Shown here piece after piece: positions 42,626 through 51,431 of a stretch of 64,000 nucleotides of DNA. The stretch's first letter is position 1; each line of letters opens with the position of its first letter. The stretch comes from Streptomyces nitrosporeus (GTDB taxonomy: Bacteria > Actinomycetota > Actinomycetes > Streptomycetales > Streptomycetaceae), in contig NZ_CP023702.1 of the NCBI RefSeq assembly GCF_008704555.1, forward strand, positions 1,178,001-1,242,000. Direction: 5' to 3'. The position numbers and the translations under genes were made by a program. The notes beneath the pieces were generated by a model. It did no database searches and was not told the origin of the DNA. It saw only the letters and a list, made by a program, of their open reading frames with translations.

Positions 42626-42723
42626 GGCGGGGCGCCCGGCGAAGGGCCCGGCCGTACGGATGCCGGTGCGGGGACGCCCCGTACGCACGCCCGGCATCCG
42701 GCCCCCGTACCGGGCTCGGGGCC

Positions 42724-42749
42724 GGGGCACCGGTCCGGACCGGTGCCCC
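42724..42749. terminator. 26-bp perfect palindrome
   Basis: A perfect palindrome that starts GGGGCACCGG and ends CCGGTGCCCC lies 98 bp after the GAF regulator stop. It can act as a terminator for that gene. Confidence 0.55.
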
Positions 42750-42788
42750 GGTGGCGGCCGGTGCGCCGGGGCGTGGTTGTCTGACGGC

Positions 42789-43403
42789 ATGAGCGACAGC
42801 ACCGCCCCCGCCTCCCCCGGGGTCCCCGCCTCCGAGGTGACCGTCTGGTCACTGGAGCAGACCTCCCCCTCGGATCTGCGCCCGTCCGCCGCACCGGGCG
42901 ACGGTGTACGGATCGTCCGGTCACAGACGCCGCTGCCCGAGTTCAGCCGCTTCCTCTACACGGCGGTCGGCGGGGACATCCGGTGGACCGACCGGCTGGG
43001 CCTGACCTACGCCCAGTGGGAGGAGATCCTGCAGAGGCCGGGCGCCGAGACCTGGGTGGCCTACGAACACGGCACGCCCGCCGGCTTCATCGAACTGGAC
43101 GCCCAGGACGACGGCGTGGTCGAGGTGGCCTACTTCGGGCTGATCCCCGCCTTCCGGGGCCGCCGGATCGGCGGGCACCTGCTGTCGTACGGCGTGGCCC
43201 GCGCGTGGGACCTGGCCGAGCGGCACGAAGGCCGGAAGCCGACGGCCCGGGTCTGGGTCCACACCTGTTCCGACGACGGTCCGTACGCGATGGACAACTA
43301 CCTGCGCCGGGGGTTCCGGCTGTTCGACACCAGGACCGAACCGGAATCCGCCGCCGCCGCCCCCGGCCCCTGGCCCGGTGCCCACCCCGCCGCGGACGCC
43401 TGA
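42789..43403 (+). CDS. GNAT-family N-acetyltransferase
   Basis: A 204-residue acetyltransferase. The acetyl-CoA region reads VVEVAYFGLIPAFRGRRIGG (motif V-x-P-x-x-R/Q-x-x-G-x-G/A modified to RGRRIGG), followed by VWVHTCSDDGPYAMDNYLRR, the common GNAT tail in which Asn-Tyr precede the last strand. The acceptor is unknown. ATG 42789 has no strong ribosome site. A 217-bp gap separates it from the sulfur leader peptide. Confidence 0.82.
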   Translation: MSDSTAPASPGVPASEVTVWSLEQTSPSDLRPSAAPGDGVRIVRSQTPLPEFSRFLYTAVGGDIRWTDRLGLTYAQWEEILQRPGAETWVAYEHGTPAGFIELDAQDDGVVEVAYFGLIPAFRGRRIGGHLLSYGVARAWDLAERHEGRKPTARVWVHTCSDDGPYAMDNYLRRGFRLFDTRTEPESAAAAPGPWPGAHPAADA

Positions 43404-43621
43404 ACCGGCCAACGGGGCCGAAGGGCCCGCCTGGTGACGCCTCCCCCGTCGGGCCGCCGTGGCCCGTCGGGCCGCCGTCCGGCCACAGCTGTCCGATTGA
43501 ACCGGCTTTGTCGATCGAGCCGTACGTGACAGAGACCACAACGTCTCATCCTCCGAGACCATCGCGTCCACATGATGGATCGTGGTGGACTGGCCAGAGA
43601 TGCGCGTGACACGCTTCCGTC

Positions 43622-43705
43622 ATGTCTGGAACTGGAATTGCCTTGGTGAGTCGGCGGCACGTCGACCTCGGCCGCATGTCCAGCGCCATCTGTCCGGTCC
43701 GCTGA
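43622..43705 (+). CDS. Putative sulfur-operon leader peptide
   Basis: A 27-residue frame with the core LVSRRHVDLGRMSSAICPVR. The RHVDLxRxxSAxC pattern matches short actinomycete leader peptides that I recall upstream of sulfur-assimilation genes. The single Cys near the end, followed by CPVR and a stop, is where ribosome stalling could report cysteine supply. It lies 116 bp before the sulfite reductase. The rest of the 418-bp gap (43404-43821) holds no other gene that I can support. Confidence 0.7.
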   Translation: MSGTGIALVSRRHVDLGRMSSAICPVR

Positions 43706-43821
43706 GAACGTCCAGCACCGCCGCGATCCTCCTCTCCGTCTGACCCCTGCGCACCGCCGCGCCTCACCGCGAGTGTGCAGTTGAAAGCCGCCCTCCTGCA
43801 GTCCCGAAGGACGTATTTGCC

Positions 43822-45516
43822 ATGGCCAGCACCGAACAGCCTGCCTCCGTCACGCCCCGCCGCAAGGCCGGGCGGCATCGCGGTGAGGGTCAGTGGGCCA
43901 TGGGGCACTTCACCCCGCTCAACGGGAACGAGCAGTTCAAGAAGGACGACGACAGTCTCAATGTGCGGACACGTATTGAGACGATCTACTCCAAGCGCGG
44001 CTTCGACTCGATCGACCCCACCGACCTCCGCGGCCGGATGCGCTGGTGGGGCCTGTACACGCAGCGCCGGGCGGGCATCGACGGCGGGAAGACCGCGATC
44101 CTGGAGCCGGAGGAGCTCGAGGACTCGTACTTCATGCTGCGGGTGCGCATCGACGGCGGGAAGCTGACGACCGCTCAGCTGCGGGTGATCGGTGAGGTCT
44201 CCGAGGAGTACGCCCGCGGCACCGCCGACATCACCGACCGGCAGAACATCCAGATGCACTGGATCCGCATCGAGGACGTCCCCGCGATCTGGGAGAAGCT
44301 GGAGGCGGTCGGCCTCTCCACCACCGAGGCGTGCGGTGACTGCCCGCGTGTGATCATCGGTTCGCCGGTGGCCGGTATCGCCGCGGACGAGATCATCGAC
44401 GGCTCCCCGGCCGTCGACGAGATCCACGAGCGGTACATCGGCAGCCCGGAGTTCTCCAACCTGCCGCGCAAGTTCAAGACCGCGATCTCCGGTTCCCCCG
44501 TGCAGGACGTGGTGCACGAGATCAACGACATCGCGTTCGTCGGGGTCGACCACCCGGAGCACGGCCCCGGCTTCGACCTCTGGGTCGGCGGCGGCCTGTC
44601 CACCAACCCGCGGCTGGCCGAACGCCTCGGCGCCTGGGTGCCGCTGGACGAGGTCGCCGACGTGTGGGCCGGTGTCGTCGGCATCTTCCGCGACTACGGC
44701 TACCGCCGGCTGCGCAACCGGGCGCGCCTGAAGTTCCTCGTCGCGGACTGGGGCGTCGCGAAGTTCCGCCAGGTGCTGGAGGACGAGTACCTGAAGCGCC
44801 CGCTGCTGGACGGCCCGGCCCCCGCGGAGCCCTCCTCCCGCTGGCGCGACCACATCGGCGTCCACCAGCAGCAGGACGGCCGCTTCTACGTGGGCTTCGC
44901 GCCGCGCGTCGGCCGGGTGGACGGCTCCACCCTGGCCAAGATCGCGGACCTGGCCGAGGCGCACGGGTCGGGCCGGGTGCGGACCACCGTGGAGCAGAAG
45001 CTGATCGTCCTGGACGTGGAGCAGGACCAGGTGGAGTCGCTGACCGCGGGCCTGGAGTCGCTGGACTTCCAGGTGCACCCGTCGCCGTTCCGGCGCGGCA
45101 CCATGGCCTGCACCGGCATCGAGTTCTGCAAGCTGGCGATCGTCGACACCAAGGGCCGGGGCGCCTCGCTCATCGACGAACTGGAGCGCCGCCTCCCGGA
45201 CTTCGACGAGCCGATCACCATCAACATCAACGGCTGCCCCAACGCCTGCGCACGTATCCAGACCGCCGACATCGGTCTGAAGGGCCAGCTGATGCTGGAC
45301 TCCGACGGCAACCAGGTCGAGGGGTTCCAGGTGCACCTCGGCGGCGCCCTCGGCCTCGACGCCGGCTTCGGCCGCAAGGTCCGCGGACTGAAGGTCACCT
45401 CCGCCGAACTCCCGGACTACGTCGAGCGGGTGCTCGGGAAGTTCCAGGAGGAGCGCGAGGAGGGCGAGCGCTTCGCGACCTGGGCGGCCCGCGCCGGTGC
45501 GGAGTCGCTGTCGTGA
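43822..45516 (+). CDS. sir: Ferredoxin-dependent assimilatory sulfite reductase
   Basis: A 564-residue siroheme/[4Fe-4S] enzyme that reduces sulfite to sulfide. The cluster ligands are C-x5-C in CTGIEFCKLA and C-x3-C in NGCPNACA. A Tyr (WWGLYTQR) and Cys (TTEACGDCPR) occupy positions like the cross-linked pair of mycobacterial NirA. Siroheme-binding basic residues lie around TDRQNIQMHW and NLPRKFKTAISG. ATG 43822 is preceded by CGAAGGACG. It heads the sulfur operon, is coupled to the next gene by a GTGA overlap, and is probably controlled by the leader peptide upstream. Confidence 0.93.
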   Translation: MASTEQPASVTPRRKAGRHRGEGQWAMGHFTPLNGNEQFKKDDDSLNVRTRIETIYSKRGFDSIDPTDLRGRMRWWGLYTQRRAGIDGGKTAILEPEELEDSYFMLRVRIDGGKLTTAQLRVIGEVSEEYARGTADITDRQNIQMHWIRIEDVPAIWEKLEAVGLSTTEACGDCPRVIIGSPVAGIAADEIIDGSPAVDEIHERYIGSPEFSNLPRKFKTAISGSPVQDVVHEINDIAFVGVDHPEHGPGFDLWVGGGLSTNPRLAERLGAWVPLDEVADVWAGVVGIFRDYGYRRLRNRARLKFLVADWGVAKFRQVLEDEYLKRPLLDGPAPAEPSSRWRDHIGVHQQQDGRFYVGFAPRVGRVDGSTLAKIADLAEAHGSGRVRTTVEQKLIVLDVEQDQVESLTAGLESLDFQVHPSPFRRGTMACTGIEFCKLAIVDTKGRGASLIDELERRLPDFDEPITININGCPNACARIQTADIGLKGQLMLDSDGNQVEGFQVHLGGALGLDAGFGRKVRGLKVTSAELPDYVERVLGKFQEEREEGERFATWAARAGAESLS

Positions 45517-45692
45517 GCGGACGAGCCGCGCCGTTCCACTGCCCGTACTGCGGCGAGGAGGACCTGCGCCCGCACGAGGCGGGTCACGGCGCCTGGGAAT
45601 GCGCGTCCTGCAATCGTGCGTTCCAGCTGAAGTTCCTGGGCCTGCTGACCCGAGGACTCGCGCGCAACGACGTTGAAGAGGACGGGACATGA
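45513..45692 (+). CDS. Small zinc-ribbon protein in sulfur operon
   Basis: A 59-residue protein with two CxxC knuckles (FHCPYCGEEDL and WECASCNRAF) that should bind one zinc. The C-terminal part (FLGLLTRGLARNDVEE) is helical. It starts with GTG 45513 overlapping the sulfite reductase stop and ends overlapping the cysH start, so it is firmly embedded in the operon. Similar short ORFs occur at this place in other Streptomyces as far as I recall. Its function is unknown; a sulfur-relay or assembly role is speculation. Confidence 0.8.
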   Translation: MSGRAAPFHCPYCGEEDLRPHEAGHGAWECASCNRAFQLKFLGLLTRGLARNDVEEDGT

Positions 45693-46405
45693 CGAACACT
45701 CAGGTCACCGGCGAGCTCACCGACGAGGCCCTGGAGGAGCTGGCCGCACAGGTCGGCCGCGAGCTGGAGGACGCCTCCGCGTCCGACATCCTGAAGTGGG
45801 CCGCCGACACCTTCGGGGCGCGCTTCTGCGTCACCTCCTCGATGGAGGACGCGGTCGTCGCACACCTCGCCTCGCGGGTGTTCCCCGGGGTGGACGTGGT
45901 GTTCCTGGACACCGGCTACCACTTCGAGGAGACCATCGGCACCCGTGACGCGGTCGACGCCGTGATGGACGTCAACGTCATCACGCTGACGCCCCGTCAG
46001 AGCGTGGCCGAGCAGGACGCGGAGTACGGCCCGGAGCTGCACGACCGGGACCCCGACCTGTGCTGCGCGCTGCGCAAGGTGCGGCCGCTCCAGGACGGGC
46101 TGAGCGGTTACACCGCGTGGGCGACGGGTCTGCGCCGCGACGAGTCCCCGACCCGGGCGAACACCCCGGTGGTCGGCTGGGACGCCAAGCGCCGCAAGGT
46201 CAAGGTCTCCCCGATCGCCCGCTGGACGCAGGACGACGTGGACGCCTACGTCGCCGAGCACGGGGTGCTGACCAACCCGCTGCTGATGGACGGTTACACC
46301 TCCGTCGGCTGCGCGCCCTGCACCCGCCGGGTGCTGGAGGGCGAGGACGCGCGGGCCGGCCGATGGGCCGGACGCGGCAAGACCGAATGCGGGCTGCACG
46401 GCTGA
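45689..46405 (+). CDS. cysH: Adenylylsulfate (APS) reductase, CysH family
   Basis: A 238-residue reductase. The substrate loop is SSMEDAVVAHLA. Two Cys pairs, CC in DPDLCCALRKV and CxxC in GCAPCTRRV, form the [4Fe-4S] site that marks APS rather than PAPS reductases. The C-terminal ECGLHG carries the nucleophilic Cys. ATG 45689 overlaps the preceding stop. It turns APS into sulfite for the siroheme enzyme encoded upstream. Confidence 0.93.
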   Translation: MTNTQVTGELTDEALEELAAQVGRELEDASASDILKWAADTFGARFCVTSSMEDAVVAHLASRVFPGVDVVFLDTGYHFEETIGTRDAVDAVMDVNVITLTPRQSVAEQDAEYGPELHDRDPDLCCALRKVRPLQDGLSGYTAWATGLRRDESPTRANTPVVGWDAKRRKVKVSPIARWTQDDVDAYVAEHGVLTNPLLMDGYTSVGCAPCTRRVLEGEDARAGRWAGRGKTECGLHG

Positions 46406-46428
46406 TGACGACTGATCAGGAGATACCG

Positions 46429-46974
46429 ATGAGCGTGACGGAGACGGGAGCCACCGTGTGGCTGACCGGTCTGCCGAGCGCGGGCAAGACCACCATCGCC
46501 TACGAGCTGGCCGCCCGGCTGCGCGGCGAGGGCCACCGGGTGGAGGTGCTGGACGGTGACGAGATCAGGGAGTTCCTCTCCGCGGGTCTCGGCTTCTCCC
46601 GCGAGGACCGGCACACCAACGTGCAGCGCATCGGCTTCGTCGCCGGACTGCTCGCGGCCAACGGTGTGAAGGTGCTCGTCCCCGTCATCGCCCCGTACGC
46701 CGACAGCCGTGACGCGGTCCGGGGGCGTCATCTGACCGAGGGCACCGCCTATCTGGAGGTGCATGTCGCGACTCCGGTCGAGGTGTGCTCGGTCCGTGAC
46801 GTGAAGGGGCTGTACGCCAGGCAGGCGGCGGGTGAGATCAGCGGGCTGACCGGGGTCGACGACCCCTACGAGGCCCCCGAGTCGCCGGACCTGCGCATCG
46901 AGTCGCACCGGCAGACCGTGCAGGAGTCCGCCGCGGCGCTGCACGCGCTGCTCACCGAGAGGGGTCTGGCGTGA
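46429..46974 (+). CDS. cysC: Adenylylsulfate kinase
   Basis: A 181-residue kinase that makes PAPS. The P-loop is GLPSAGKTT (usual form GLSGAGKST), followed by DGDEIREFLSAGLGFSREDR and the lid segment with PVEVCSVRDVKGLYA. ATG 46429 is selected for its AGGAG at 7-bp spacing; the in-frame ATG 46405 overlaps the cysH stop and would add eight residues. Having cysC beside an APS reductase means PAPS here is probably for sulfation rather than reduction. Confidence 0.9.
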   Translation: MSVTETGATVWLTGLPSAGKTTIAYELAARLRGEGHRVEVLDGDEIREFLSAGLGFSREDRHTNVQRIGFVAGLLAANGVKVLVPVIAPYADSRDAVRGRHLTEGTAYLEVHVATPVEVCSVRDVKGLYARQAAGEISGLTGVDDPYEAPESPDLRIESHRQTVQESAAALHALLTERGLA

Positions 46975-47906
46975 GTGCCGTCGTCACCGTGCCGGAGGGC
47001 ACCGATCACCCGTACGCGCTCAGTCATCTGGACTCGCTGGAGTCGGAGGCGGTGCACATCTTCCGTGAGGTGGCGGGGGAGTTCGAGCGGCCGGTGATCC
47101 TGTTCTCCGGCGGCAAGGACTCGATCCTGATGCTGCATCTGGCGCTGAAGGCGTTCGCTCCGGCGCCGGTGCCCTTCTCGCTGCTCCATGTGGACACCGG
47201 GCACAACTTCCCCGAGGTCCTGGAGTACCGCGACCGTACCGTGGCGGAGCACGGGCTGCGGCTGCACGTGGCCTCGGTCCAGGAGTACATCGACGCGGGG
47301 AAGCTGCGGGAGCGTCCCGACGGGACGCGCAACCCCTTGCAGACCGTGCCGCTGACCGAGGCGATCCAGCACCACCGCTTCGACGCGGTGTTCGGCGGCG
47401 GGCGGCGTGACGAGGAGAAGGCCCGCGCGAAGGAGCGTGTCTTCTCGCTGCGGGACGAGTTCTCCCAGTGGGACCCCCGCCGTCAGCGCCCCGAGCTGTG
47501 GCAGCTCTACAACGGCCGCCACGCCCCCGGGGAGCATGTGCGGGTCTTCCCCCTCTCCAACTGGACCGAGCTGGACGTGTGGCAGTACATCGCCCGGGAG
47601 GGCGTCGAGCTGCCCGGCATCTACTTCGCCCACGAGCGCGAGGTCTTCGCCCGTAACGGGATGTGGCTGACCGCCGGCGACTGGGGCGGCCCCCGGGACC
47701 ACGAGAGGACCGAGGTCCGCCAGGTCCGCTACCGCACCGTCGGCGACATGTCCTGCACCGGCGCCGTCGACTCCGACGCCACCACCCTGGACGCCGTCAT
47801 CACCGAGATCGCCGCCTCCCGGCTCACCGAACGCGGCGCCACCCGCGCCGACGACAAGATGTCCGAAGCCGCGATGGAAGACCGCAAGCGCGAAGGGTAC
47901 TTCTAG
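46971..47906 (+). CDS. cysD: Sulfate adenylyltransferase subunit 2
   Basis: A 311-residue ATP-sulfurylase small subunit. The PP-loop SGGKDS is in ILFSGGKDSILMLHLALKAF, and DTGHNFPE, GGRRDEEKARAKER and SCTGAVDSDATTLD are family landmarks. The start is GTG 46971, overlapping the cysC stop (GTGA). It joins CysN to make APS from sulfate and ATP. Confidence 0.95.
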   Translation: MSAVVTVPEGTDHPYALSHLDSLESEAVHIFREVAGEFERPVILFSGGKDSILMLHLALKAFAPAPVPFSLLHVDTGHNFPEVLEYRDRTVAEHGLRLHVASVQEYIDAGKLRERPDGTRNPLQTVPLTEAIQHHRFDAVFGGGRRDEEKARAKERVFSLRDEFSQWDPRRQRPELWQLYNGRHAPGEHVRVFPLSNWTELDVWQYIAREGVELPGIYFAHEREVFARNGMWLTAGDWGGPRDHERTEVRQVRYRTVGDMSCTGAVDSDATTLDAVITEIAASRLTERGATRADDKMSEAAMEDRKREGYF

Positions 47907-47908
47907 CC

Positions 47909-49246
47909 ATGACCGTCACCGAGCAGCTCTCGGCCACCACCCTCCTGCGCTTCGCGACCGCCGGTTCCGTCGACGACGGCAAGTCCACCCTGGTGGGACG
48001 CCTGCTCCACGACTCCAAGTCGGTCCTGACCGACCAGCTGGAAGCCGTCGAGCACGCCTCCCGCAACCGCGGCCAGGAAGCCCCCGACCTCGCCCTGCTC
48101 ACCGACGGACTGCGCGCGGAACGCGAACAGGGCATCACCATCGACGTGGCCTACCGCTACTTCGCCACCCCCCGCCGCCGGTTCATCCTCGCCGACACCC
48201 CCGGCCACGTGCAGTACACCCGCAACATGGTCACCGGCGCCTCCACCGCCGAACTCGCCGTCGTCCTCGTCGACGCCCGCAACGGCGTCGTCGAACAGAC
48301 CCGCCGCCACGCCGCCGTCGCCGCACTCCTGCGCGTCCCGCACGTCGTCCTCGCCGTCAACAAGATGGACCTCGTCGACTACGCCGAACCCGTCTTCGCG
48401 AAGACCGCCGAGGAGTTCACCGCATACGCCGCCTCCCTGGGCGTACCCGAGATCACCGCCATCCCGATCTCCGCACTCGCCGGCGACAACGTCGTCGAAC
48501 CCTCCGCCCACATGGACTGGTACGGCGGCCCGACCGTCCTCGAACACCTGGAGACCGTCCCGGTCAGCCACGACCTGACGGAGTGCCCGGCGCGCTTCCC
48601 GGTCCAGTACGTGATCCGCCCGCAGACCGCCGAGCACCCCGACTACCGGGGATACGCCGGGCAGATCGCCTCCGGTGTGCTGCGGGTCGGCGAGCAGGTC
48701 ACCGTGCTGCCCTCGGGACGTACGTCGACGATCGCGGGGATCGACGCCCTGGGCGAGAGCGTGGACATCGCCTGGGCCCCGCAGTCGGTCACCCTGCGGC
48801 TCACCGACGACCTGGACATCTCGCGCGGCGACCTGATCGCGCCGGGTGCGGACGCCCCGGCCGTCACCCAGGATGTCGAGGCGACCGTCTGCCATGTCGC
48901 GGACCGGCCGCTCACCGTCGGCCAGCGGGTGCTGCTCAAGCACACCACCCGCACCGTCAAGGCGATCGTCAAGGACATCCCCTCGCGGCTCACCCTGGAC
49001 GACCTCTCCCAGCACCCCGCCCCCGGACAGCTGGTCGCCAACGACATCGGCCGGGTCGTGATACGCACCGCCGAACCCCTCGCCCTCGACGCCTACGCCG
49101 CCTCCCGGCGCACCGGCTCGTTCCTCCTGATCGACCCCGCCGACGGCACCACACTCGCGGCCGGCATGGCGGGCGCCTCGTTCGCCGCCGTGACCGGCCA
49201 GGACGCCGACGGTGCCGCCCTCGACGACGCGGAGTGGGATTTCTGA
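47909..49246 (+). CDS. cysN: Sulfate adenylyltransferase subunit 1 (GTPase)
   Basis: A 445-residue GTPase subunit with G1 GSVDDGKST, G3 DTPGH, G4 NKMD and an EF-Tu-like domain 2/3. There is no fused CysC domain, in keeping with the separate cysC gene. ATG 47909 starts 3 bp after the cysD stop. The middle of the gene (about 47900-48560) shows a strong bias for NNC codons compared with its start and end neighbours. Confidence 0.95.
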   Translation: MTVTEQLSATTLLRFATAGSVDDGKSTLVGRLLHDSKSVLTDQLEAVEHASRNRGQEAPDLALLTDGLRAEREQGITIDVAYRYFATPRRRFILADTPGHVQYTRNMVTGASTAELAVVLVDARNGVVEQTRRHAAVAALLRVPHVVLAVNKMDLVDYAEPVFAKTAEEFTAYAASLGVPEITAIPISALAGDNVVEPSAHMDWYGGPTVLEHLETVPVSHDLTECPARFPVQYVIRPQTAEHPDYRGYAGQIASGVLRVGEQVTVLPSGRTSTIAGIDALGESVDIAWAPQSVTLRLTDDLDISRGDLIAPGADAPAVTQDVEATVCHVADRPLTVGQRVLLKHTTRTVKAIVKDIPSRLTLDDLSQHPAPGQLVANDIGRVVIRTAEPLALDAYAASRRTGSFLLIDPADGTTLAAGMAGASFAAVTGQDADGAALDDAEWDF

Positions 49247-49347
49247 TGCGCAAGGACTTCTTCTCGACCTTCGCGAAGGAGGGCGGCCGCGTCGGCAGCG
49301 GTGCCCTCGGCAGCGGCCAGGGCGGGGTCGGGCGATGTGCGGCATGA
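49246..49347 (+). CDS. Possible 33-residue ORF coupled to cysN
   Basis: The ATG overlaps the cysN stop codon (TGATG) and encodes MRKDFFSTFAKEGGRVGSGA followed by a Gly-rich end (..GRCAA). Coupled translation is possible, but there is no independent support and the Gly-rich tail looks random. The rest of the 234-bp gap to the binding-protein gene holds a short ccccc/ggggg hairpin near 49430. Confidence 0.25.
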   Translation: MRKDFFSTFAKEGGRVGSGALGSGQGGVGRCAA

Positions 49348-49480
49348 CGTACGCGCACTGCCTGCGCGCCCGCCCGTACCACCCGCATGACCGTGTCCGA
49401 CGAAGACCAGCCGACGACCCGGCCACGCCCCCGCCTTCCCGGGGGACGTGAGGACCGGGCCGACGAGAGGAAAGCCTCCC

Positions 49481-50590
49481 GTGTCTGTCCCCCGTACCAC
49501 CCTGCGCCGCAGCCTCGCCGCTGCCGCCGCCCTGCCGCTGCTCGCCGTGGCGCTCACCGCCTGCGGTTACGGTTCCGAAGCGGAGGAGGACGACACCAAG
49601 ACCGTCTCCTCCGGCGGGAAGAAGCTCTCCGCCGACACCGTGAAGATCGGGTACTTCCCGAACCTCACGCACGCCACCGCCCTGGTCGGCATCCAGGAAG
49701 GCATCATCGCCAAGGAGCTGGGCGGCACCGAGGTGAAGGCCTCGACGTTCAACGCCGGCCCCTCCGAGATCGAGGCGCTCAACGCGGGTTCGATCGACAT
49801 CGGCTTCATCGGCCCCTCCCCCTCGATCAACGGGTACACCAAGTCCAAGGGCCAGAACCTGCGTATCATCGGCGGTTCGGCGTCCGGCGGTGTGAAGCTG
49901 GTCGTGAACCCGGACAAGATCAAGACCCTGGACGACCTCAAGGGCAAGAGGATCGCCACCCCGCAGCTCGGCAACACCCAGGACGTGGCCTTCCTCAACT
50001 GGATCTCCGAGAAGGGGTGGAAGGTCGACGCGCAGAGCGGCAAGGGCGACGTCTCCGTGGTCCGCTCGGACAACAAGGTGACGCCGGACGCCTACCGGTC
50101 CGGTTCGCTGGACGGCGCCTGGGTCCCGGAGCCGACCGCGTCCAAGCTGGTCTCCGAGGGAGCCGAGGTGCTCCTCGACGAGTCGACGCTGTGGCCCGGC
50201 AACCAGTTCGTGATCACGAACATCATCGTGTCGCAGAAGTTCCTCGCCGAGCACCCGGACGTCGTGGAGGCCGTGCTGCGCGGCACGGTCGGCACCAACA
50301 AGTGGATCAACGCCAACCCGGAGGAGGCGAAGGCCTCCGCCAACAAGGCGCTGGAGAAGCTGACCGGCAAGCCGCTGGCCGCCGGGATCCTCGACCCGGC
50401 CTGGGAGTCCATCGAGATCACGGACGACCCGCTGGCCGCGACCCTGGACGCACAGGCCGAGCACGCGGTGAAGGCGGGTCTCCTGGAGAAGCCGGACCTG
50501 GCCGGCATCTACGACCTGAAGCCGCTGAACAAGATCCTCAAGGCCGCGGGGCAGCCCGAGGTCGCCGACGCCGGCCTCGGCGTCAAGTAA
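49481..50590 (+). CDS. ssuA: ABC substrate-binding lipoprotein, aliphatic sulfonate/taurine/sulfate-ester type
   Basis: A 369-residue lipoprotein with a signal peptide and lipobox ALTAC near residues 23-27. The mature protein follows the SsuA/TauA plan: VKIGYFPNLTHATALVG, IEALNAGSIDIGFIGPSP, GKRIATPQLGNTQDVAF and a C-terminal AGIYDLKPLNKIL. GTG 49481 follows GAGAGGAAAG. Its place in the sulfur operon supports import of organosulfur compounds or a sulfur oxyanion; the ligand is not certain. Confidence 0.85.
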   Translation: MSVPRTTLRRSLAAAAALPLLAVALTACGYGSEAEEDDTKTVSSGGKKLSADTVKIGYFPNLTHATALVGIQEGIIAKELGGTEVKASTFNAGPSEIEALNAGSIDIGFIGPSPSINGYTKSKGQNLRIIGGSASGGVKLVVNPDKIKTLDDLKGKRIATPQLGNTQDVAFLNWISEKGWKVDAQSGKGDVSVVRSDNKVTPDAYRSGSLDGAWVPEPTASKLVSEGAEVLLDESTLWPGNQFVITNIIVSQKFLAEHPDVVEAVLRGTVGTNKWINANPEEAKASANKALEKLTGKPLAAGILDPAWESIEITDDPLAATLDAQAEHAVKAGLLEKPDLAGIYDLKPLNKILKAAGQPEVADAGLGVK

Positions 50591-50639
50591 CCCACCCACT
50601 CCCCGACCGGATTCGCGAGATTCCCAGGAGGTGACGACC

Positions 50640-51431
50640 ATGGCGACCACCACCCTCACCAAGGCCGAGGACCGTACGGCGGTCGAGCACGCCGCTCGTA
50701 TCACGCACGTCTCCAAGTCCTTCGCCGGCCCCTCGGGGCAGCAGCTGGTCCTGGACGACATCACACTCGATGTCGCCCCGGGCGAGTTCGTCACCCTCCT
50801 GGGGGCCTCCGGGTGCGGTAAGTCGACGCTGCTCAACCTGGTCGCGGGGCTCGACCGTCCGTCCGCGGGGTCCATCGAGACCCCCGGCGGCCGGCCGGCC
50901 CTGATGTTCCAGGAGCACGCCCTGTTCCCGTGGCTGACCGCGGGCAAGAACATCGAACTCGCCCTGCGGCTGCGCGGGGTGCCGAAGCCGGACCGCCGCA
51001 CCGAGGCGGAGCGGCTGCTCGAACTCGTACGCCTGGGCGGGGCGTACGGGAAGCGGGTGCACGAGCTCTCGGGCGGTATGCGCCAGCGGGTGGCGATGGC
51101 GCGGGCGCTCGCCCAGGACAGCCGTCTGCTGCTGATGGACGAGCCGTTCGCCGCGCTCGACGCCATCACCCGCGATGTGCTGCACGACGAACTGACCCGT
51201 ATCTGGCACGAGACGAACGCGGCGGTCCTCTTCGTCACCCACAACGTGCGCGAGGCGGTACGGCTCGCCCAGCGGGTCGTCCTGCTGTCGTCGCGGCCCG
51301 GCCGGATCGCCCGTGAATGGACGGTCGGCATCGAACAGCCGCGCCGTATCGAGGACCCCGCCGTGGCGGAGCTGTCCGTCGAGATCACCGAAGAACTGCG
51401 TGGGGAGATCCGCCGTCATGGCCAGCACTGA
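50640..51431 (+). CDS. ssuB: ABC ATPase, SsuB/TauB type
   Basis: A 263-residue ATPase with Walker A GASGCGKST, Q-loop FQEHALFPW, signature LSGGMRQRV, Walker B LLLMDEPF and the H-loop THN. This set is typical of nitrate/sulfonate/taurine importers. ATG 50640 has a perfect AGGAGGTGACGACC ribosome site. It overlaps the permease gene by 14 bp. Confidence 0.9.
   Translation: MATTTLTKAEDRTAVEHAARITHVSKSFAGPSGQQLVLDDITLDVAPGEFVTLLGASGCGKSTLLNLVAGLDRPSAGSIETPGGRPALMFQEHALFPWLTAGKNIELALRLRGVPKPDRRTEAERLLELVRLGGAYGKRVHELSGGMRQRVAMARALAQDSRLLLMDEPFAALDAITRDVLHDELTRIWHETNAAVLFVTHNVREAVRLAQRVVLLSSRPGRIAREWTVGIEQPRRIEDPAVAELSVEITEELRGEIRRHGQH

Noticed and set aside
47903..51388. 1161-codon open frame on the minus strand over cysN to ssuC
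   Set aside because: It runs across five well-supported plus-strand genes and has only low-complexity composition; it is a codon-bias artefact.
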